Origin: Sanguinoderma infundibulare
Taxonomy: Eukaryota; Basidiomycota; Agaricomycetes; Polyporales; Polyporaceae
NCBI GenBank assembly: GCA_032821775.1
Contig: JAVLRN010000009.1
Coordinates: 1,550,001 to 1,614,000 of the forward strand
DNA: 64,000 nt
Direction of reading: 5' to 3'
In this document: in pieces, positions 24,859-37,523 of the stretch
How positions within the stretch are numbered: the stretch's first letter is position 1
Layout: the number at the start of each line of letters is the position of its first letter
The notes under the pieces: model-generated
The model's input: only the letters and a program-made list of their open reading frames with translations
Told to the model about the DNA's origin: nothing
Databases searched by the model: none
Made by a program: the position numbers and the translations under genes

Positions 24859-27264
24859 GGAAAAAGGAGGTCGGGAAAGTGCGGACGGATGAGGCAAATC
24901 CGAGGTGCGGGGGAGGGATATTACGAGGACGACATTCGAGAGGGGGAGCACGAGATGGCCGATGAGGAGGAGCAGACAGCCAGGAGAAGCCAGAGACAGA
25001 CACAGACAGACACTCTCACTCAGTCCACCCCTTCCCAATCGATCCCACGTGGGCCCCCGTTCTTGTCCCCGTTTAGGAAGCCGGCCCGATTCTAGACCGT
25101 GACGTCCTTCAGCTCCAATCCGCCTTTAAGTATACTCCCCGGCGCCCGCCCTCGCCCTCGCTCGCCTCTCTCTCGCCTCTCACAACACCTCTCGCCCATC
25201 TTGCCAAACGCTCGCCATAACGCGCACAATCCACCGCCGGCTCCCGGTCGGCGCTTCCACCGATGTGTCCACAGATCCCATCTCGCGAAACGCCTCGTGG
25301 CCCTCGCCGACCCGCCGTACCCATATACACAAACGTGTTGCATCTCTTGTCTCACCCCCGCAATTCCTCTGTCTCCAGTCTCTCCTGTCCATATCCATTC
25401 CGCGCAAGCACTCGCCCAAATCGAATTATTTCCTGCCTTGCTGCGAGCATGAAAACACTCTAATGTCGATCATCCGTGCGTGCTGCCACCGGCGACAGTG
25501 CCTCCTGTCACCGCTGCTCAATTCGACGCTCACGGTTACTCGTCCAAACCTTTTCGGAATGCAACACAGCCACCGCACGCCTCTGACAGCCGTTCGACGT
25601 TCGACAGCGGCCATGAAAGTCTATCCAAGTCAATCTGAAACGTGCCTGGGACGTGTCCTCCCAATGCATCCGCACGCCCGCCATGTGCTCAATCGTTTGG
25701 CCAATCCCCCATGGCGCCTCGTGGCATGCTCCCAACCGCGTGATGCTACTTCCAGCCATCAATCCCACCTCTGAATTCAGGCTCGTTTTCCTCGCCGCGA
25801 CTGTTGACGCGTTCGGCGTAATGTCGTAGTATCGGCCTGGAACTTCAGGCAACCATGCGACCAATCGCGATAGATGCTCTTTTTCTTCTTCGTGACCGTC
25901 CTCTTCCTTGCGGCTAGCATTCATGACTACTAATCTTGTCCCCAGATTCGACGATGAAGCCAGAAATTTCGCGGCCAAGAAAATCGTGCGCTCTGACGCG
26001 TAGGATGTTGGCTGAAATGGTTACTGATCTCCTGGACAGTATTTTGCCGGCGCACCTGCGTTTCAAGCCCGATCCGATCCGACGCGACCTGTCTTGACAT
26101 GTCCCAACTTAAGCCGCCAGGCCCCACCACCGATCGTCCCGCTCCACCGTCTGGTGGCGTCAAGTCCGTCCACAGGCTCTTAGTTGAACACCGACGCTCG
26201 CACGCATAGGAGACCTAAGCACAGAATCGAGACATTGTTGACACAGAAAGCAAAATTCCAACTTAATTCCTTGTCCGTCGATCGAGGTGGGTCTCCGAAA
26301 CACTCACGGGTGATTTTGCACCCGGAGCTGCCAGTGAGAGCACTGAGAATCAGGCTGGATGAACCTCCGCTCGGAGCGGGGGCTGCTCTTGGTTTTGCAG
26401 ACAACAATATGAACAGCGAGGACCGTGCTCCCGACCTTTTCGGCGGCCAGATGACTGTACCTCAATGCAGCGTCCTCGCCCAAGGCTCTCAAGCTACGCG
26501 CTGAGTTTGACGATGACTCCTTCTTCTGACGACAGCGAGATCACGATTCATCTCGTTCTCGCTCCTTTTCGTAAACGCGGAATTGCCACCGGGGGTGAGA
26601 TTGCATTTATGATACTAACCCTCGGTTACTTAGTTTCAAGTGGATCAACAAGTCGCCGAGCACGTCCATGGGACTCGCATGTGCCGCGAAGATTCAGAAC
26701 GCCGCGGGGACAAGATATATTCACACTCCATGTTCCCCCTGTATACATCATACTCAACTGACCAAGAATTGCGATCATCCAGGCTTACCTACCGGTCGCT
26801 GGGAAATGAATATCACTTGATGACTGATTCTGCGAGAAGAGCCGGCGGTGTGGGCACACATGCCCATCCCGAAACGCATTGTCTGAATGCCCGTCCCTGA
26901 GTACGTCTTGTGCACTTCTTCGGCTTGGCGTACATATCCCTTCCAAGTACCGTTCCCGTGTGCGAAGAGGGGCTGTGCGTCACAAGGCCTTGCGGGACCG
27001 ATGCCTACGGTCTCCTGTGATGCGGTTATCGCCCTCCATTTTGAGAACAAAAGCACAAAGACTTTCCGTCCGAGCTGGGTTTGTTCCCCGGTGTCGGCGA
27101 CGCACTCGCGCAGCAATCGAACCTTCCTACGTGCTTCTGGGTGTCTCAACACCAGCCGAGTCCATCGTCCGATCCGACAACAGCTTGTATCATACGTACA
27201 CTATCACCCGAAGTCCCGCGGCCGGTCCAGGACCCTCCTTCCCTGAACATCCTTCCATCATGAT
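24859..27264. other. long gap without an assignable gene
   Basis: 2.4 kb. The first 500 bp upstream of 24858 are probably promoter/5' UTR with purine- or pyrimidine-rich runs. Around 26200-27150 there are protein-like open stretches on both strands, for instance the minus strand near 27150-26870 and the plus strand 26887-27246. No splice chain, start or family could be established. It may hold a decayed gene or a long non-coding transcript. Confidence 0.35.
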
Positions 27265-29082
27265 CTACAGCCTCCATCTCGGCTCGCCCGCTGCTAGCTT
27301 GCGGTTGCGGCGCGCGTAGAGGTACCGTAAGGACAGCCCGACGAGGGCGCCGGAGAACATAAACCCGGCGTTCGTGTAGTGCCCGGTGGGAAACCCCGGC
27401 GACTCCGAAGTCTTGTAGATGAACAGCCCTGCAGCACAGCGGACACGCCGCCCATCATTCAGCGATTGTCAGCCAAAGATGGGAAACCCGATTTCGTCGA
27501 CAACGAGAACCGACGACGCGGTGGTCGCAAGGGACACACGCAACGGCGCGCGCAAGTATGGTGCGCAGCAAAGCATATGAGCACGCACCGATGATCTGTC
27601 CGAACGTCGCGAGCGAGTTGTTGAGCGGCACGGCGACCGTGGACACCCCTGTGCCACGGAGGTTCCCCGTGAGCCAACTGAGCGTCGGGCCGGCGATCGA
27701 GAACGCGAACGGTACGGCGACGCACAGGACCGCGTAGCGGGCGGTGAACGCCGTCGGCGCGAGCGACCCTGCAAGAACCCCACAAGTGAAGCGAAGGCAA
27801 TCAAAACGTTAGCTAGCGGGCGCACAGATGGGCGAGAGGAACCCGCGGACCTTCGATCGCGAACGCGACGCCGCAGACGGCGAAGGACGCGGCCATGCAC
27901 CAGGACCGGACCTCGTACCGGTCGGATATCCACGCGACCGTGGTGACGACGCAGAACGCGATTGCGTACGGCGGCACGGTGAAGAGCTGGGCGCGGAGCC
28001 CTTCGAACCCCAGCCCTTGGACGATGGTGGGAGCGAAGAGGGAGATGCTGGAGAACCCGACCGAGTATGCGATCCAGACCCAGTGGTGGAGGCACAGCCG
28101 CCAATCGAGAAGGGTCGCCCGTGCGTCGTTCCAAGTGACGGTAGCGTGTCCCAAAGATGCCACCCCTTTGATGCGTTCGGTGGCGAGCTCGCGCTCCTCT
28201 GGCGACAGCCAGGAGACGGTCTCCGGGTAGTCGGGGTAGAAGAGGTAGATGAAGGGCACGAGGGCGCAGGAAACGGCGCCTTCGATGAGGAAGAGCCAAC
28301 GCCAGCCTTCTAGGCCGCGTGCGCCGTTCATCCCACCGATACCGAAGGCGATCGCGCTCCCGAACGCACCGCCCAGCGTCGCCCCAGCAAGGATGATGGC
28401 AATGCGAACGGCGCGTTCGTTCGGCTTGTACCAGAACGTGAGGCAGTAGACGATACCTGGAAAGTGCCCGGCCTCGAACGTCCCCAGGAGGAAACGGAGA
28501 GCGACAAGCCCTCCGTAATTGCGCGTGGCGGCAACCAGCATGGTAACCGCGCCGCTGACGAGCGTTAGGACGGCAAACCAACGACTGGGTTTGTATTTCT
28601 TCAACAGGAAGTTGGATGGCACCTCGAACACCGTGTAGGCGACGAAGAATACCACGAGCGCGATGAGATACTGGTTTTCTGTTAGATGGAGAGATTGTTG
28701 CAGGGAATCCCCACTATCGCTGTTTAGGATTTTTGCGTTGCCCTATTCGGACGTGTGAGAGACGCGGTGCGCGCTCAGCATACAGTAGACATACTATGTT
28801 GAAGCGGTCAATGACGCTAAGCATGTACATCGTTGTTGATGCCACAAGCATTCTCACGTCAATTCGCCTGATCAGTCTATTCCATAGTTGTCAGTTATGA
28901 ACCGATAACAACCGTGTACATGGAATGGGGACGGACCTTCGCTCCGCTTCTGGATCTACCACGTAGGGGGGATTGGGAGTGTCCAAAACCGCCTCCCGAT
29001 GCAAGACAGAAGTCCGCTTCTCATTCTTCTCACATGCTTCCACATCCTTCTCGGAGGACTGGGATATTGTGCTCGTCATCAT
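27265..29082 (-). CDS. MFS transporter, allantoate permease/anion:cation symporter type
   Basis: Plasma-membrane H+ symporter of the ACS/Dal5-like branch of the major facilitator superfamily. Substrates in this branch are organic anions such as allantoate, nicotinate, pantothenate or biotin precursors. Five exons (29082..28937, 28867..28795, 28742..27851, 27768..27589, 27428..27265) give 484 residues. The N-terminus is hydrophilic and acidic; TM1 follows (RRIDVRMLV...VIDRFNIGNAK). Family motifs are YTVFEVPSNFLLKK, RFLLGTFEAGHFPGIVYCL and FYPDYPETVSWLSPEER, with the long central loop. The last helices contain GNLRGTGVSTVAVPLNNS. Which of the two adjacent first Met codons is used cannot be told. 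Function is assigned to the branch only. Confidence 0.88.
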
Positions 29083-29138
29083 CTTAGACGCGAAGAGAGG
29101 GAAGAAAAGATCACACCTCTCTCCCTCTACGTCCGCGT

Positions 29139-29146
29139 CTTATATA
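29139..29146 (-). promoter_or_regulatory. TATA-like element of the MFS gene
   Basis: TATATAAG on the minus strand, about 57 bp upstream of the start codon at 29082. It is close for a fungal TATA box, so it implies a very short 5' UTR if used. Confidence 0.45.
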
Positions 29147-29821
29147 TGCTAACATTGAGACTCACGCATAATTATGGCGGCCAGGCACCTCGTGTTGGAG
29201 TAAAATGAAACGTTGACAGGTCATCTGAGAGGGGCTGAGTTGGCTCTGAAGTCACAGGCTCTACGAGCTCTATACGCTTCTTCTCCCACACCTGGGGTCG
29301 GTTGCAGTGGCGTGCTCGACATTGGACGTCGTCCAATGCATCATGTGTGGTGACACGACGCATGCCTCGACATCCACGAAGCTCGCTCTTCTTGACCGGT
29401 CACATAAGGACTTCGAGAGGGCGTAAGCCAATGCGGCGAAGGCCAGATATCCGTGGTGTCCACATAAAGTTAGCATCAAAAAGAAGAGGTCGTTGACCCA
29501 CGCAGGAACAAAGATAGAAGGATATTTAGACGCCTCTGTGCGCGGGGACTTGGGTTAGACTATGACTTGTGATGAAACATAGGCAGTCTGGCTCACCAAC
29601 AGAACGCGGACGGGACACAACCTGGCAGCGGCGCGGACCGTCTGCCAGATGCGATCACTGCCACTGTCCACGTCGAAGCAATTACTTACGTAATCCATTT
29701 TTGGCCTGTCGATCACTTTCAAAGAAGTTTACTGTGCTGAACTTGCAGTGAACTATCGATCCCTTCTCCTCCTCCCGACGACTCGCTCGAGTGCCTCATA
29801 TCCTCATTTTTTGGCTTATTC
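29147..29821. other. divergent promoter region
   Basis: Lies between the MFS gene (minus) and DBP10 (plus). No coding feature is seen. Confidence 0.5.
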
Positions 29822-32800
29822 ATGGTCTCCGCAAAGAGAAAACGCAGCGAGCCAGTGGACTCTGACTCAGAGGCCGAATATTCTGAAGTTTCCTTAGCTT
29901 CCGAAGATGAAATCGACATCTCTTCTGCTCTGACTGGGAAGCGTTTAAGGATCAAGACATCGGAGGACGAGAGAGACGAATACCTTCAGGACTTCATTCG
30001 TGAGTCCATTGCGAAGCGGGATGTCAAGGAGGGCACAGAGCTGTTGAAGAAGACGAAGGGGAGGACGAAGATCGTGAAGGGCGAGGTTGGAGGAGGCAGT
30101 TTCCAAAGCATGGGTGCGTATCGTATCCAGTCTACCATATCTACCTAACATCTATCAATGTTTCCTCAGGGCTATTTCCGTGGCTTTTGCGGTCTCTGAC
30201 CCTGCAAGGGTTCCGCATACCCACTCCCATCCAGCGGCTCTCCATACCCGCCCTACTCACGAACCCACCACGCGACCTCGTTGGAATGGCACGAACAGGT
30301 TCAGGAAAGTCGCTTGCATATATGGTCCCTCTTGTACAACGACTGGGAGGAAGACATTCGGCCACCTTCGGCGCTCGCGCTCTTATTCTCCTGCCCGCTC
30401 GTGAGCTTGCCCTGCAGATCCTCAAGGTCGGAAAGGAACTCGCGCGAGGATGGCATGCAGGGGAGGGTGATCATGCCGGAGATTTCCAGGATGTGGACGA
30501 GGGAAAGAAAGGGCAAAGCTTGCGGTGGGGCTTGGTCGTCGGCGGCGAGAGCTTGGACGAACAGTTTGAGATGATCTCGAACAATCCGGACGTGTATGTC
30601 CTCGCATTCACGACATGTATCTACCACTCACGCCGCGAAATGCTAGTATTATTGCCACCCCGGGCCGTCTCCTTCACCTTATCGTCGAGATGAACCTCGA
30701 CCTCAAGTCTGTTCAATACGTGGTCTTCGACGAAGCCGACCGTCTGTTCGAGATGGGATTCCAAACCGCGCTGACGGAGATCTTGCACCGCCTACCCGCA
30801 ACACGGCAGACCCTCCTTTTCTCCGCGACCCTCCCTAAATCCCTCGTCGAGTTCGCGAAGGCCGGCCTGCAGAATCCGAAACTCGTCCGTCTTGATGCAG
30901 AGACCAAAATCAGCGCTGACCTCAAGATGGCGTTCTTCTCCGTTAGGCAAGCCGAAAAAGACGCATGCCTCCTCGTCCTTCTGCGGGACGTGATTGGCGT
31001 CCCTCTCGGCAGCAGCACCCCGACCGAAACGGAGGAGCCCACGGACAAGGACAAGAAGGGCAAGGGCAAGGCAAAAGCAAACAAGCACCTGGAACACGCC
31101 GCGGCCCCGCACCAGACCCTAATCTTCGCCGCGACGAAACATCACGTCGAGTACCTCACGAACCTGCTCGCCGGCGCCGGCTATGCCGTGTCGCACATCT
31201 ACGGCACGCTCGACCAGGTCGCACGGACGCAGCAGATGGACGCCTTCCGCCGCGGCCGCACAAACGTCCTCGTCGTCACGGACGTCGCCGCGCGCGGGAT
31301 CGATATACCCGTTTTGGAGAACGTGGTCAACTACGACTTCCCGCAGGGGGCGAGGGTGTTCGTCCATCGCGTCGGGCGGACCGCCCGCGCTGGACGACAG
31401 GGCTGGGCGTGGTCGTTCGTGACGGCCGCCGAGCTGCCGTACCTGCTCGACCTCCAGCTGTTCCTCTCCCGTCCTGTGAAGAGCGAGGTCAGTGGGACCG
31501 GGGACCAGGCCTACACCGAGTCGCTCATCCTGGGCCCATTCGACCGCGACAGGGTGGACGAGGAGGTGGCATACATCAAGAAGCTGGACGAGGAAAACCA
31601 CAACCTCGCCACCGTCCGGGACGTCATGCGCAAAGGGCAGGGCATGTACGAGCGCAGCAAGGGCAAGGCGAGCCCGGCGGGCTACCACAAGACCAAGGAG
31701 ATGCTCAAGGACGGCCGCTGGGGCTACGCCGGCACTGAGTCGGGCATCCACCCCGTCTTCCTGCGCAAGAGCCCAGACGCGGCGGGGAAGCTCGCAGAAG
31801 AAGCCAAGCGGCGTGCGCTTCTGAAGCTCGTCGACGCCTTCCGCCCGGCTGAGACCATCCTCGAGGTGGGGGCGCGCGGCAACGCGGAGACGGCGGCTCT
31901 GATGAAGCAGCGGCGGAAGGCGTTGAACAAGGCTGCACAGCGCGCCTCTTTGGCGTCGACGTCCGCTGCCGCCCCGGCAGCAGACGACGGGGAGGAGGAC
32001 GCCGGGCACAGGCGGGATGACAGCGACAGGGACGAGGAGCCAGAAATGGCAGATGAAGACGACATTGCGGTAACTCGCCTCTCTTCTCCCGCTCATCTGC
32101 GCGCGTCCCGCTCATATTCATTCTTCCCCTGACACGCAGGCCGTGTTCGACTTGCCGGGCAAGAAATCAAAAAGCGGCAAAGGCGGCTTCCGCGACGAAG
32201 AGTTCTACATGTCCCATTACCAGAAAGACGCCGACACAGAGAAAGGGTGCGTTCCGTCTCCATCACAGTTCCGCGCTCGCCTCCGCCCACAGTCGATTTG
32301 TGCTGATGATACGCTGGTCGCACCCAGATACTCCCTCCGCGACGGCGCTTCGTTCGCCGAACAAGCGCGCCACGTCGCGTTCGATCTCACCGGGGACGAA
32401 GGCGCGGCGCAGGAGCGCCAGCGGCGGGAGCTCAAGTGGGACAAGAAGAAGAAGCGCTTCGTCAAGGGCACCGGCGAGGGTGCGGACAACGTGAAGCTCG
32501 TCAAGACCGAGAGTGGCGTCAAGCTGCCCGTCACGTACCGCAGCGGGCGGTTCGACGAGTGGAAGGCCAAGAGCCGCCTGAGCCTGCCGAAGGTCGGCGA
32601 GGCTGAGCCGGACGGCGCGCGCGTCGGGGGCTATGGGCCGGGCGGGAGGAAGTATCGCCATAAGCAGGTCGCCGTGGCGAAACCGCTCGACAGGCTGCGG
32701 GGCGACTACGAACGCAAGGCGCGGCAGCTCAAGAAGGGGCAGCAGTACGGCGGCGATGACGACGACGCCCCTGCTCGTGGGGCGTCTTCGCGACCTCCGC

Positions 32801-32970
32801 CGGGGAAGGGCAAGGGCCAACCGAAGAAGGGGGCCCGGTTTGGCGGGAAGCCCATGGGCAAAGTCAAAACCGAGCTCAAGACGGTGGACCAGATTCGGAA
32901 GTCTCGGAAGGCTTTGGAGCAAAAGAGGCTCAAGAATGCACGGGCACCTCGGAAGAAGGGCAAGTGGTAG
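29822..32970 (+). CDS. DBP10: ATP-dependent RNA helicase Dbp10 (DDX54)
   Basis: Nucleolar DEAD-box helicase needed for 60S ribosomal subunit assembly. Five exons (29822..30113, 30170..30593, 30647..32069, 32140..32246, 32328..32970) give 962 residues. An acidic N-tail precedes the Q motif (GFRIPTPIQ). Helicase motifs in order: ARTGSGKS (I), PARELALQ (Ia), ATPGRLLH (Ib), DEADRLFEMGF (II), LFSATLP (III), then after an insertion HIYGTLDQVARTQQM, VTDVAARGIDIP (V) and HRVGRTARAGRQG (VI). The insertion between the two RecA domains is Lys-rich (DKDKKGKGKAKANK). The C-terminal DBP10CT region contains LKWDKKKKRFVK and KLPVTYRSGRFDEWK, with a basic Gly/Lys tail ending KKGKW. Domain order and these C-terminal motifs separate it from other DEAD-box proteins. 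Confidence 0.95.
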
Positions 32971-33046
32971 TTGTAGCCGTAATACTGTGTACATCCTCTA
33001 TCCGGTGTCTGGGTACCTGTATGCGGCGTTCATCGGGTCTTACGAG

Positions 33047-34871
33047 TCATGCTGCGTCCGAGTATTCCCACTTGGCACCGTCTCCCGGAATAATCTTGAC
33101 ATCTGGTCGGTCCTCGAGGAGGTCGACCCCGACACTTCTTAGGGCGTTCACGCACCACTCGGGATAACCAACACCTCCGAAGTAGTTCGCGAAGAAGTCC
33201 TTCAGATACTGCGGGAATGTTCCGTTCGTGATCGCCTCCCGTGCACCGCCCATGATTCGCGCTTGGAAGACAAGGTTGTGCTGCGTAATGGCTGGGTAAA
33301 GGTAACGCGGGTCAGGGTTCCACAACGACCGTTCCTATCGCATCGCAGAGCGCTCACCGTGGGCCGCTGCGGTCTCTAGTGTTGCGGTGTGGTTTAGCAG
33401 TGCGCGCGTCATTCCACTCGAACAGGTCGGACAGGGGCAGCCTTCTTCGATCGGTCGTATGTCTGTTGCGTACTTGCCCAGTCCTGTGCTCCGTGTCAGA
33501 CGTCGTGAGCGACACCGGTTGGTCATTTAACTCACGGAGGTTGAGAGGACCCTTGGGGGTTAGGGCGACCCCGAAGCGCGCGGTTCGGGTGGGGAAGACG
33601 CAGTCGGCCTGGGTAGTTTGTCAGTCAAGGCTTTATTGGATGAGAATAGTGGCTTACCATATCCACCCCGAGCGCAACGCAAACCAACAAATCTAGGAAA
33701 TGTTATACAACGGTCATCCACGGACCAGGCGTCTCTCACCTTCTGCGAAACCGATTCCCATGGAATAACGTGGTCCTGTGGATGACCTTTAGCGACGGGC
33801 GAAGCGACTATTCGTAAAGTACGCACGATCGTCTGGGAGCTTATCAGCACATTGCTTGATCCTGTGGACTGTCAGCTGAGTGTAGTTACGCCCCAGGAAG
33901 GTAGACTTACACCCTCCAGAATATGTCTGTGATGCCTCAGATTAGTAGGTGTTGTTAGGATTCGGGTTACACACAATACCTTTCTCTTCCCCACCACTGA
34001 GACCGCCAATCGCATAGCCTGCGACCTTGTCCTTGCGGGCAATCATCTCATCCAAGCATTTGTCTCGAAGGTCGGTCTCGAGCCCGCCTTGCACTATGGC
34101 GAAGAGATTTTGCACATCGTCTCTCCCGGACTTTTGGTGGAACTCTATACATCGATCCAGCCAGCGAACCGTTCTCCACATGGACTCTTCTACTCGAGGT
34201 CCAACTGTTAGACTGGATACTGGGGGCATAGGTAAGTTGACCCTCTTGCTTTCCAGTGGAAGGGCCACAAACCTACGTCATCCAGCTGCATGATTATATC
34301 CGCTCCGATGGCGTGTTGTATTGAGATGCTCTCCTCCGGCTACCATTAGAGTCAGAGGGGAAGAGACGGAAAATGGTGATCGGCTCGCACAGTCAACATA
34401 GTCGGTTGACCGTCGAAGGGACTGGAAAAAAGAGCGCCGTCTTCAGTGATTGTCGTAAACTTGTTCAAGGAGACCAGTTGAAAGCCTCCACTATCCTGTA
34501 GGCCTGTTTAGCTATTTTGCATGACCACTAGACAATGATCGTTCACCGTAAGGAGGTTGTGATTCCATCCTTGGAATTTGTGCGCGCCGCCGGCTTCTTT
34601 GAGCACTTCGATGCCTGGTCTTAGATTAAGATGGTACGTGTTGTTCAGGATCAAGTTCACGCCCAAAGCTTCGACCTGTTGAGGAATGAGGCCCTTGATC
34701 GCCGCCTGGGTTGCTACGGGCATGAAAGTGGGCAACATCGTGACGCCATCTGGCTTCAGATGTATAAGAAAGCAAGCATCCAAACAGTCCACGATCACAC
34801 TCACGCGCAAGACGCATTCTGGAGACCCTCGCGCGGGTCGTGTGGCACTTGGCCAGCACTTCAAATTGCAT
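33047..34871 (-). CDS. QTRT1: queuine tRNA-ribosyltransferase catalytic subunit
   Basis: Exchanges G34 for queuine in the anticodon of tRNA-Tyr, -His, -Asn and -Asp; the eukaryotic enzyme works with QTRT2. Twelve exons: 34871..34805, 34749..34547, 34495..34391, 34339..34273, 34219..33980, 33926..33911, 33861..33827, 33775..33740, 33692..33658, 33608..33536, 33483..33358 and 33291..33047, for 415 residues. Visible motifs: [17 protein letters not shown] at the start, [18 protein letters not shown] with one catalytic Asp, [16 protein letters not shown], and [16 protein letters not shown] with the second Asp. The zinc site is CPCPTC plus a downstream His. Two exons are only 16 and 35 nt. Intron 4 uses a GTTTGT donor. 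An upstream in-frame Met at 34901 is possible. Confidence 0.93.
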
Positions 34872-35204
34872 TGCTATAGTTGGCCTCAGTTTGACGATCA
34901 CTTGCGGCGGGGGTCCGAAGTCCTCTTGTTCACGAATTTTGATGGGCGGTTCGATTGTACGATTGTGCGAATTGAATGTGGACGTTCTGTGACGTGAAGG
35001 AGCACAAGTTTGGAATCCGGATGGCTTGGCTGAGCGTGGCGGTGATAGAAAGGTGATGGGAGAGAAAACGTGGGACGGTAGTCCCTCGACGCCATTGGCC
35101 TCCCGATCGAATCTCGCCTATGGAATTTGCGAGCGCGTCTGAGCCCGTCACCGTCTCTCGCGTCGACCACAAGCTCGCCGACCGCGTCTCCAGCGACCCC
35201 GGCC
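34872..35204. promoter_or_regulatory. shared bidirectional promoter of QTRT1 and mitochondrial TyrRS
   Basis: Only 333 bp separate the two start codons, which point away from each other. Both control regions must lie here or overlap the genes. No clear TATA box is seen on either strand, as expected for housekeeping promoters. Confidence 0.65.
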
Positions 35205-37112
35205 ATGCGCCTTGCCCGAGGCAATCTTCATGCAGCCCTCAGTTCAAGCTGGCGCCCGCTACGCAGACAATGCCGGAGTTTGCATGTAGGACTACTGGAG
35301 GATCTCAAGAGCCGTGGGCTTGTGGCAGACATCACTAGGTGTGTCAACTAGCTCCGTCGACCTGGCGCTCTTCTGACTGCTTCAGACCAGCACAGCTAGA
35401 GGTTGAGCTGCAGAAGCAGCCTCAGACCGTATACCTCGGCATAGACCCGACCGCGCCGTCCCTACATGTCGGCCACCTCGTGCCGCTCATGACCCTCCTC
35501 CACTTCCAACTCCGAGGGCATCAAATCATTCCGCTGGTACGTTCCTATGCGCCACGTCCCAGGAATTTTTCTTCAACATGTCCCAGATAGGCGGGGCAAC
35601 CGGTCTGGTAGGCGACCCTTCCGGGCGTTCGACGGAGCGGCCGCTGTCCGAACGCGAGACGATCGAGCACAATGTCACTCAGCTTACCGCAGGAGTCAAC
35701 AAATTCTTCGAGCGAGCTCTTGAATACGTAGGAGAGCGATATGGCTCCTCCTCTGAAAAAGTTACCCCGCCAAACGTCCAGAACAACCTAAACTGGCTCA
35801 AGGACCTCAACCTTCTCGAGTTCCTCCGGACGGTCGGATTCCACAGTCGAGTGAACACTATGCTGGCTCGTGAAAGGTCGGTTCGCATGTATTACGCGTG
35901 TCGCATGTTCTGAATAGCCATGCAGCGTGCAGGCGCGATTGTCTTCCCAGCAAGGAATCTCCTTCACCGAGTTCACCTACCAGCTGCTCCAAGCCTACGA
36001 TTTCCTTTCCCTCCACAAACTCTTCGGCTGCACAATCCAGCTTGGCGGCTCGGACCAATGGGGGAACATCATCGCCGGCATAGAGCTCATCAACCGCGCC
36101 AACTCCGCACCCGGATCCCAAGAGCCGAGTGCGGCGGTTGGCGAGAAGGGCTTCGGCATAACGACTCCATTGCTCACAACGGCGTCTGGCCAAAAGTTTG
36201 GTAAGAGCGCCGGGAATGCGGTATCGCTCAACGAACAGGACACGAGCGTGTATGAGTTCTACCAGGTGAGCGCCACGAAACGCGTGTGTGCCGTCTAAGA
36301 TGCACGACACGCTCGACGTTCCGTCCAACACCGTGGGCGTCTGGTGCTAACGAGAGCCGATTTGCGACAGTTTTTCCTCAGGTCATCAGACGCGGACGTC
36401 GGCCGGTACTTGAAGATGTTCACCCTCCTGCTTCCGGAGCAGGTGGAACTCGCCATGAAGGCGCATAATGTACGTACAATCTCGTCTCTGTCATACGCGC
36501 ATGCGTGCACTCCAGTCGCTCACGGAAAAATGTCTCACAGGAGGAACCACAAGCACGGGGCGCTCAGCGTCTCCTCGCAGAGGAAGTCACACAGCTCGTT
36601 CATGGCAGTGCGTAGCAATCTCCATTCACTTTCCGATTGACGTTGAGCCGTGCATGACAGTCAAAGCCGTTGGACGCGCCAAAGTCGCGACCAGGGTCCT
36701 GCACGAGCGGGACATCTCCACCGCAAAGACTGACGAGGTCGTCAGCGCGCTGCGTGGCAGCCCGGTCCTGCACCCCTTTGACGCGTCAGAGGTCATGAAT
36801 ATCCCGCTCACCAAGCTAGCCGCAACAGTTGGTCTGGTGCCATCGACTAGTGCGTATCTCCGACTATTGTCGCTCCTGCTTTTAGGCTGACGGAGCCCCG
36901 TGTCGCGTGGTACATCAATTGTCGACGTCATTCTGAACGCACACCCAGGTGCCGCGCGTAACCTTATGGTAGCCAGGGGCCTCTATCTCAACAACAAGGC
37001 TGTCGCGAGCTTCCAGCAAAAACTGTCCGAGGCCGACTTGATCGACGGGCGGCTCGCTTTCCTCCGAGCGGGCGCCTCACAAGTCGCGGTGATCGTCTTG
37101 AATTTGGAATAA
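35205..37112 (+). CDS. MSY1: mitochondrial tyrosyl-tRNA synthetase
   Basis: Class I synthetase that charges mitochondrial tRNA-Tyr. Eight exons (35205..35338, 35386..35536, 35587..35876, 35926..36265, 36371..36469, 36541..36607, 36661..36849, 36949..37112) join in frame to 477 residues. The start at 35205 gives a basic, Arg/Ser-rich mitochondrial presequence ([20 protein letters not shown]). The HIGH-type motif is [12 protein letters not shown]. The tyrosine pocket shows YQLLQAYDF and [11 protein letters not shown]. The KMSKS-type motif is KFGKS. The C-terminal S4-like RNA-binding domain begins near [20 protein letters not shown]. The last intron (36850..36949) contains an in-frame-looking segment that must be spliced out. 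An earlier in-frame Met at 35127 exists but would bury the presequence. Confidence 0.93.
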
Positions 37113-37523
37113 ACCCACACAACCCTTGTTGATACGATCACGCGCCGCTGTCTGCCCGCTCGCGTCCACAACGCGGTCTTCGGATAAGCCGACAAACCAC
37201 GCGCTGCGCTGTGTTTGAGCTCTACGCGCCAGGGCGCCCTCGAAGAGGGGGCGGGGAGATTAGAGTGCTCTTTACAGTCCAACTATCTAATAATTATCCG
37301 ATAATGGGAACCGGGTGCCGTGGACGGACCAACCAACCGCTGCCCTGCAGCAGCCTAGGCCTACTAGCAGTTCCCTTCCAGCGCACAGAGAATCCGCATC
37401 CAAGACAGGACGAAACAGGCAGATGCGCGGGCGCTGTTCCCGTCGTCGTGCGACACAGCAACACACCCCGCAGCACGCGCTCGTCTCCAAACTCGGGCTC
37501 GGAATCGTATACTAGAGTCCCCA
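37113..37523. other. intergenic between convergent genes
   Basis: 3' regions of the TyrRS and EMP70 genes. Nothing else is seen. Confidence 0.5.

Noticed and set aside
31119..32096. 325-residue minus-strand frame
   Set aside because: Antisense to the conserved DBP10 coding exon; a by-product of GC-rich codon usage.
36850..36948. Coding-looking stretch near the end of the TyrRS gene
   Set aside because: Joining it requires passing an in-frame TGA. Skipping it restores the conserved S4-like text, so it is intron.
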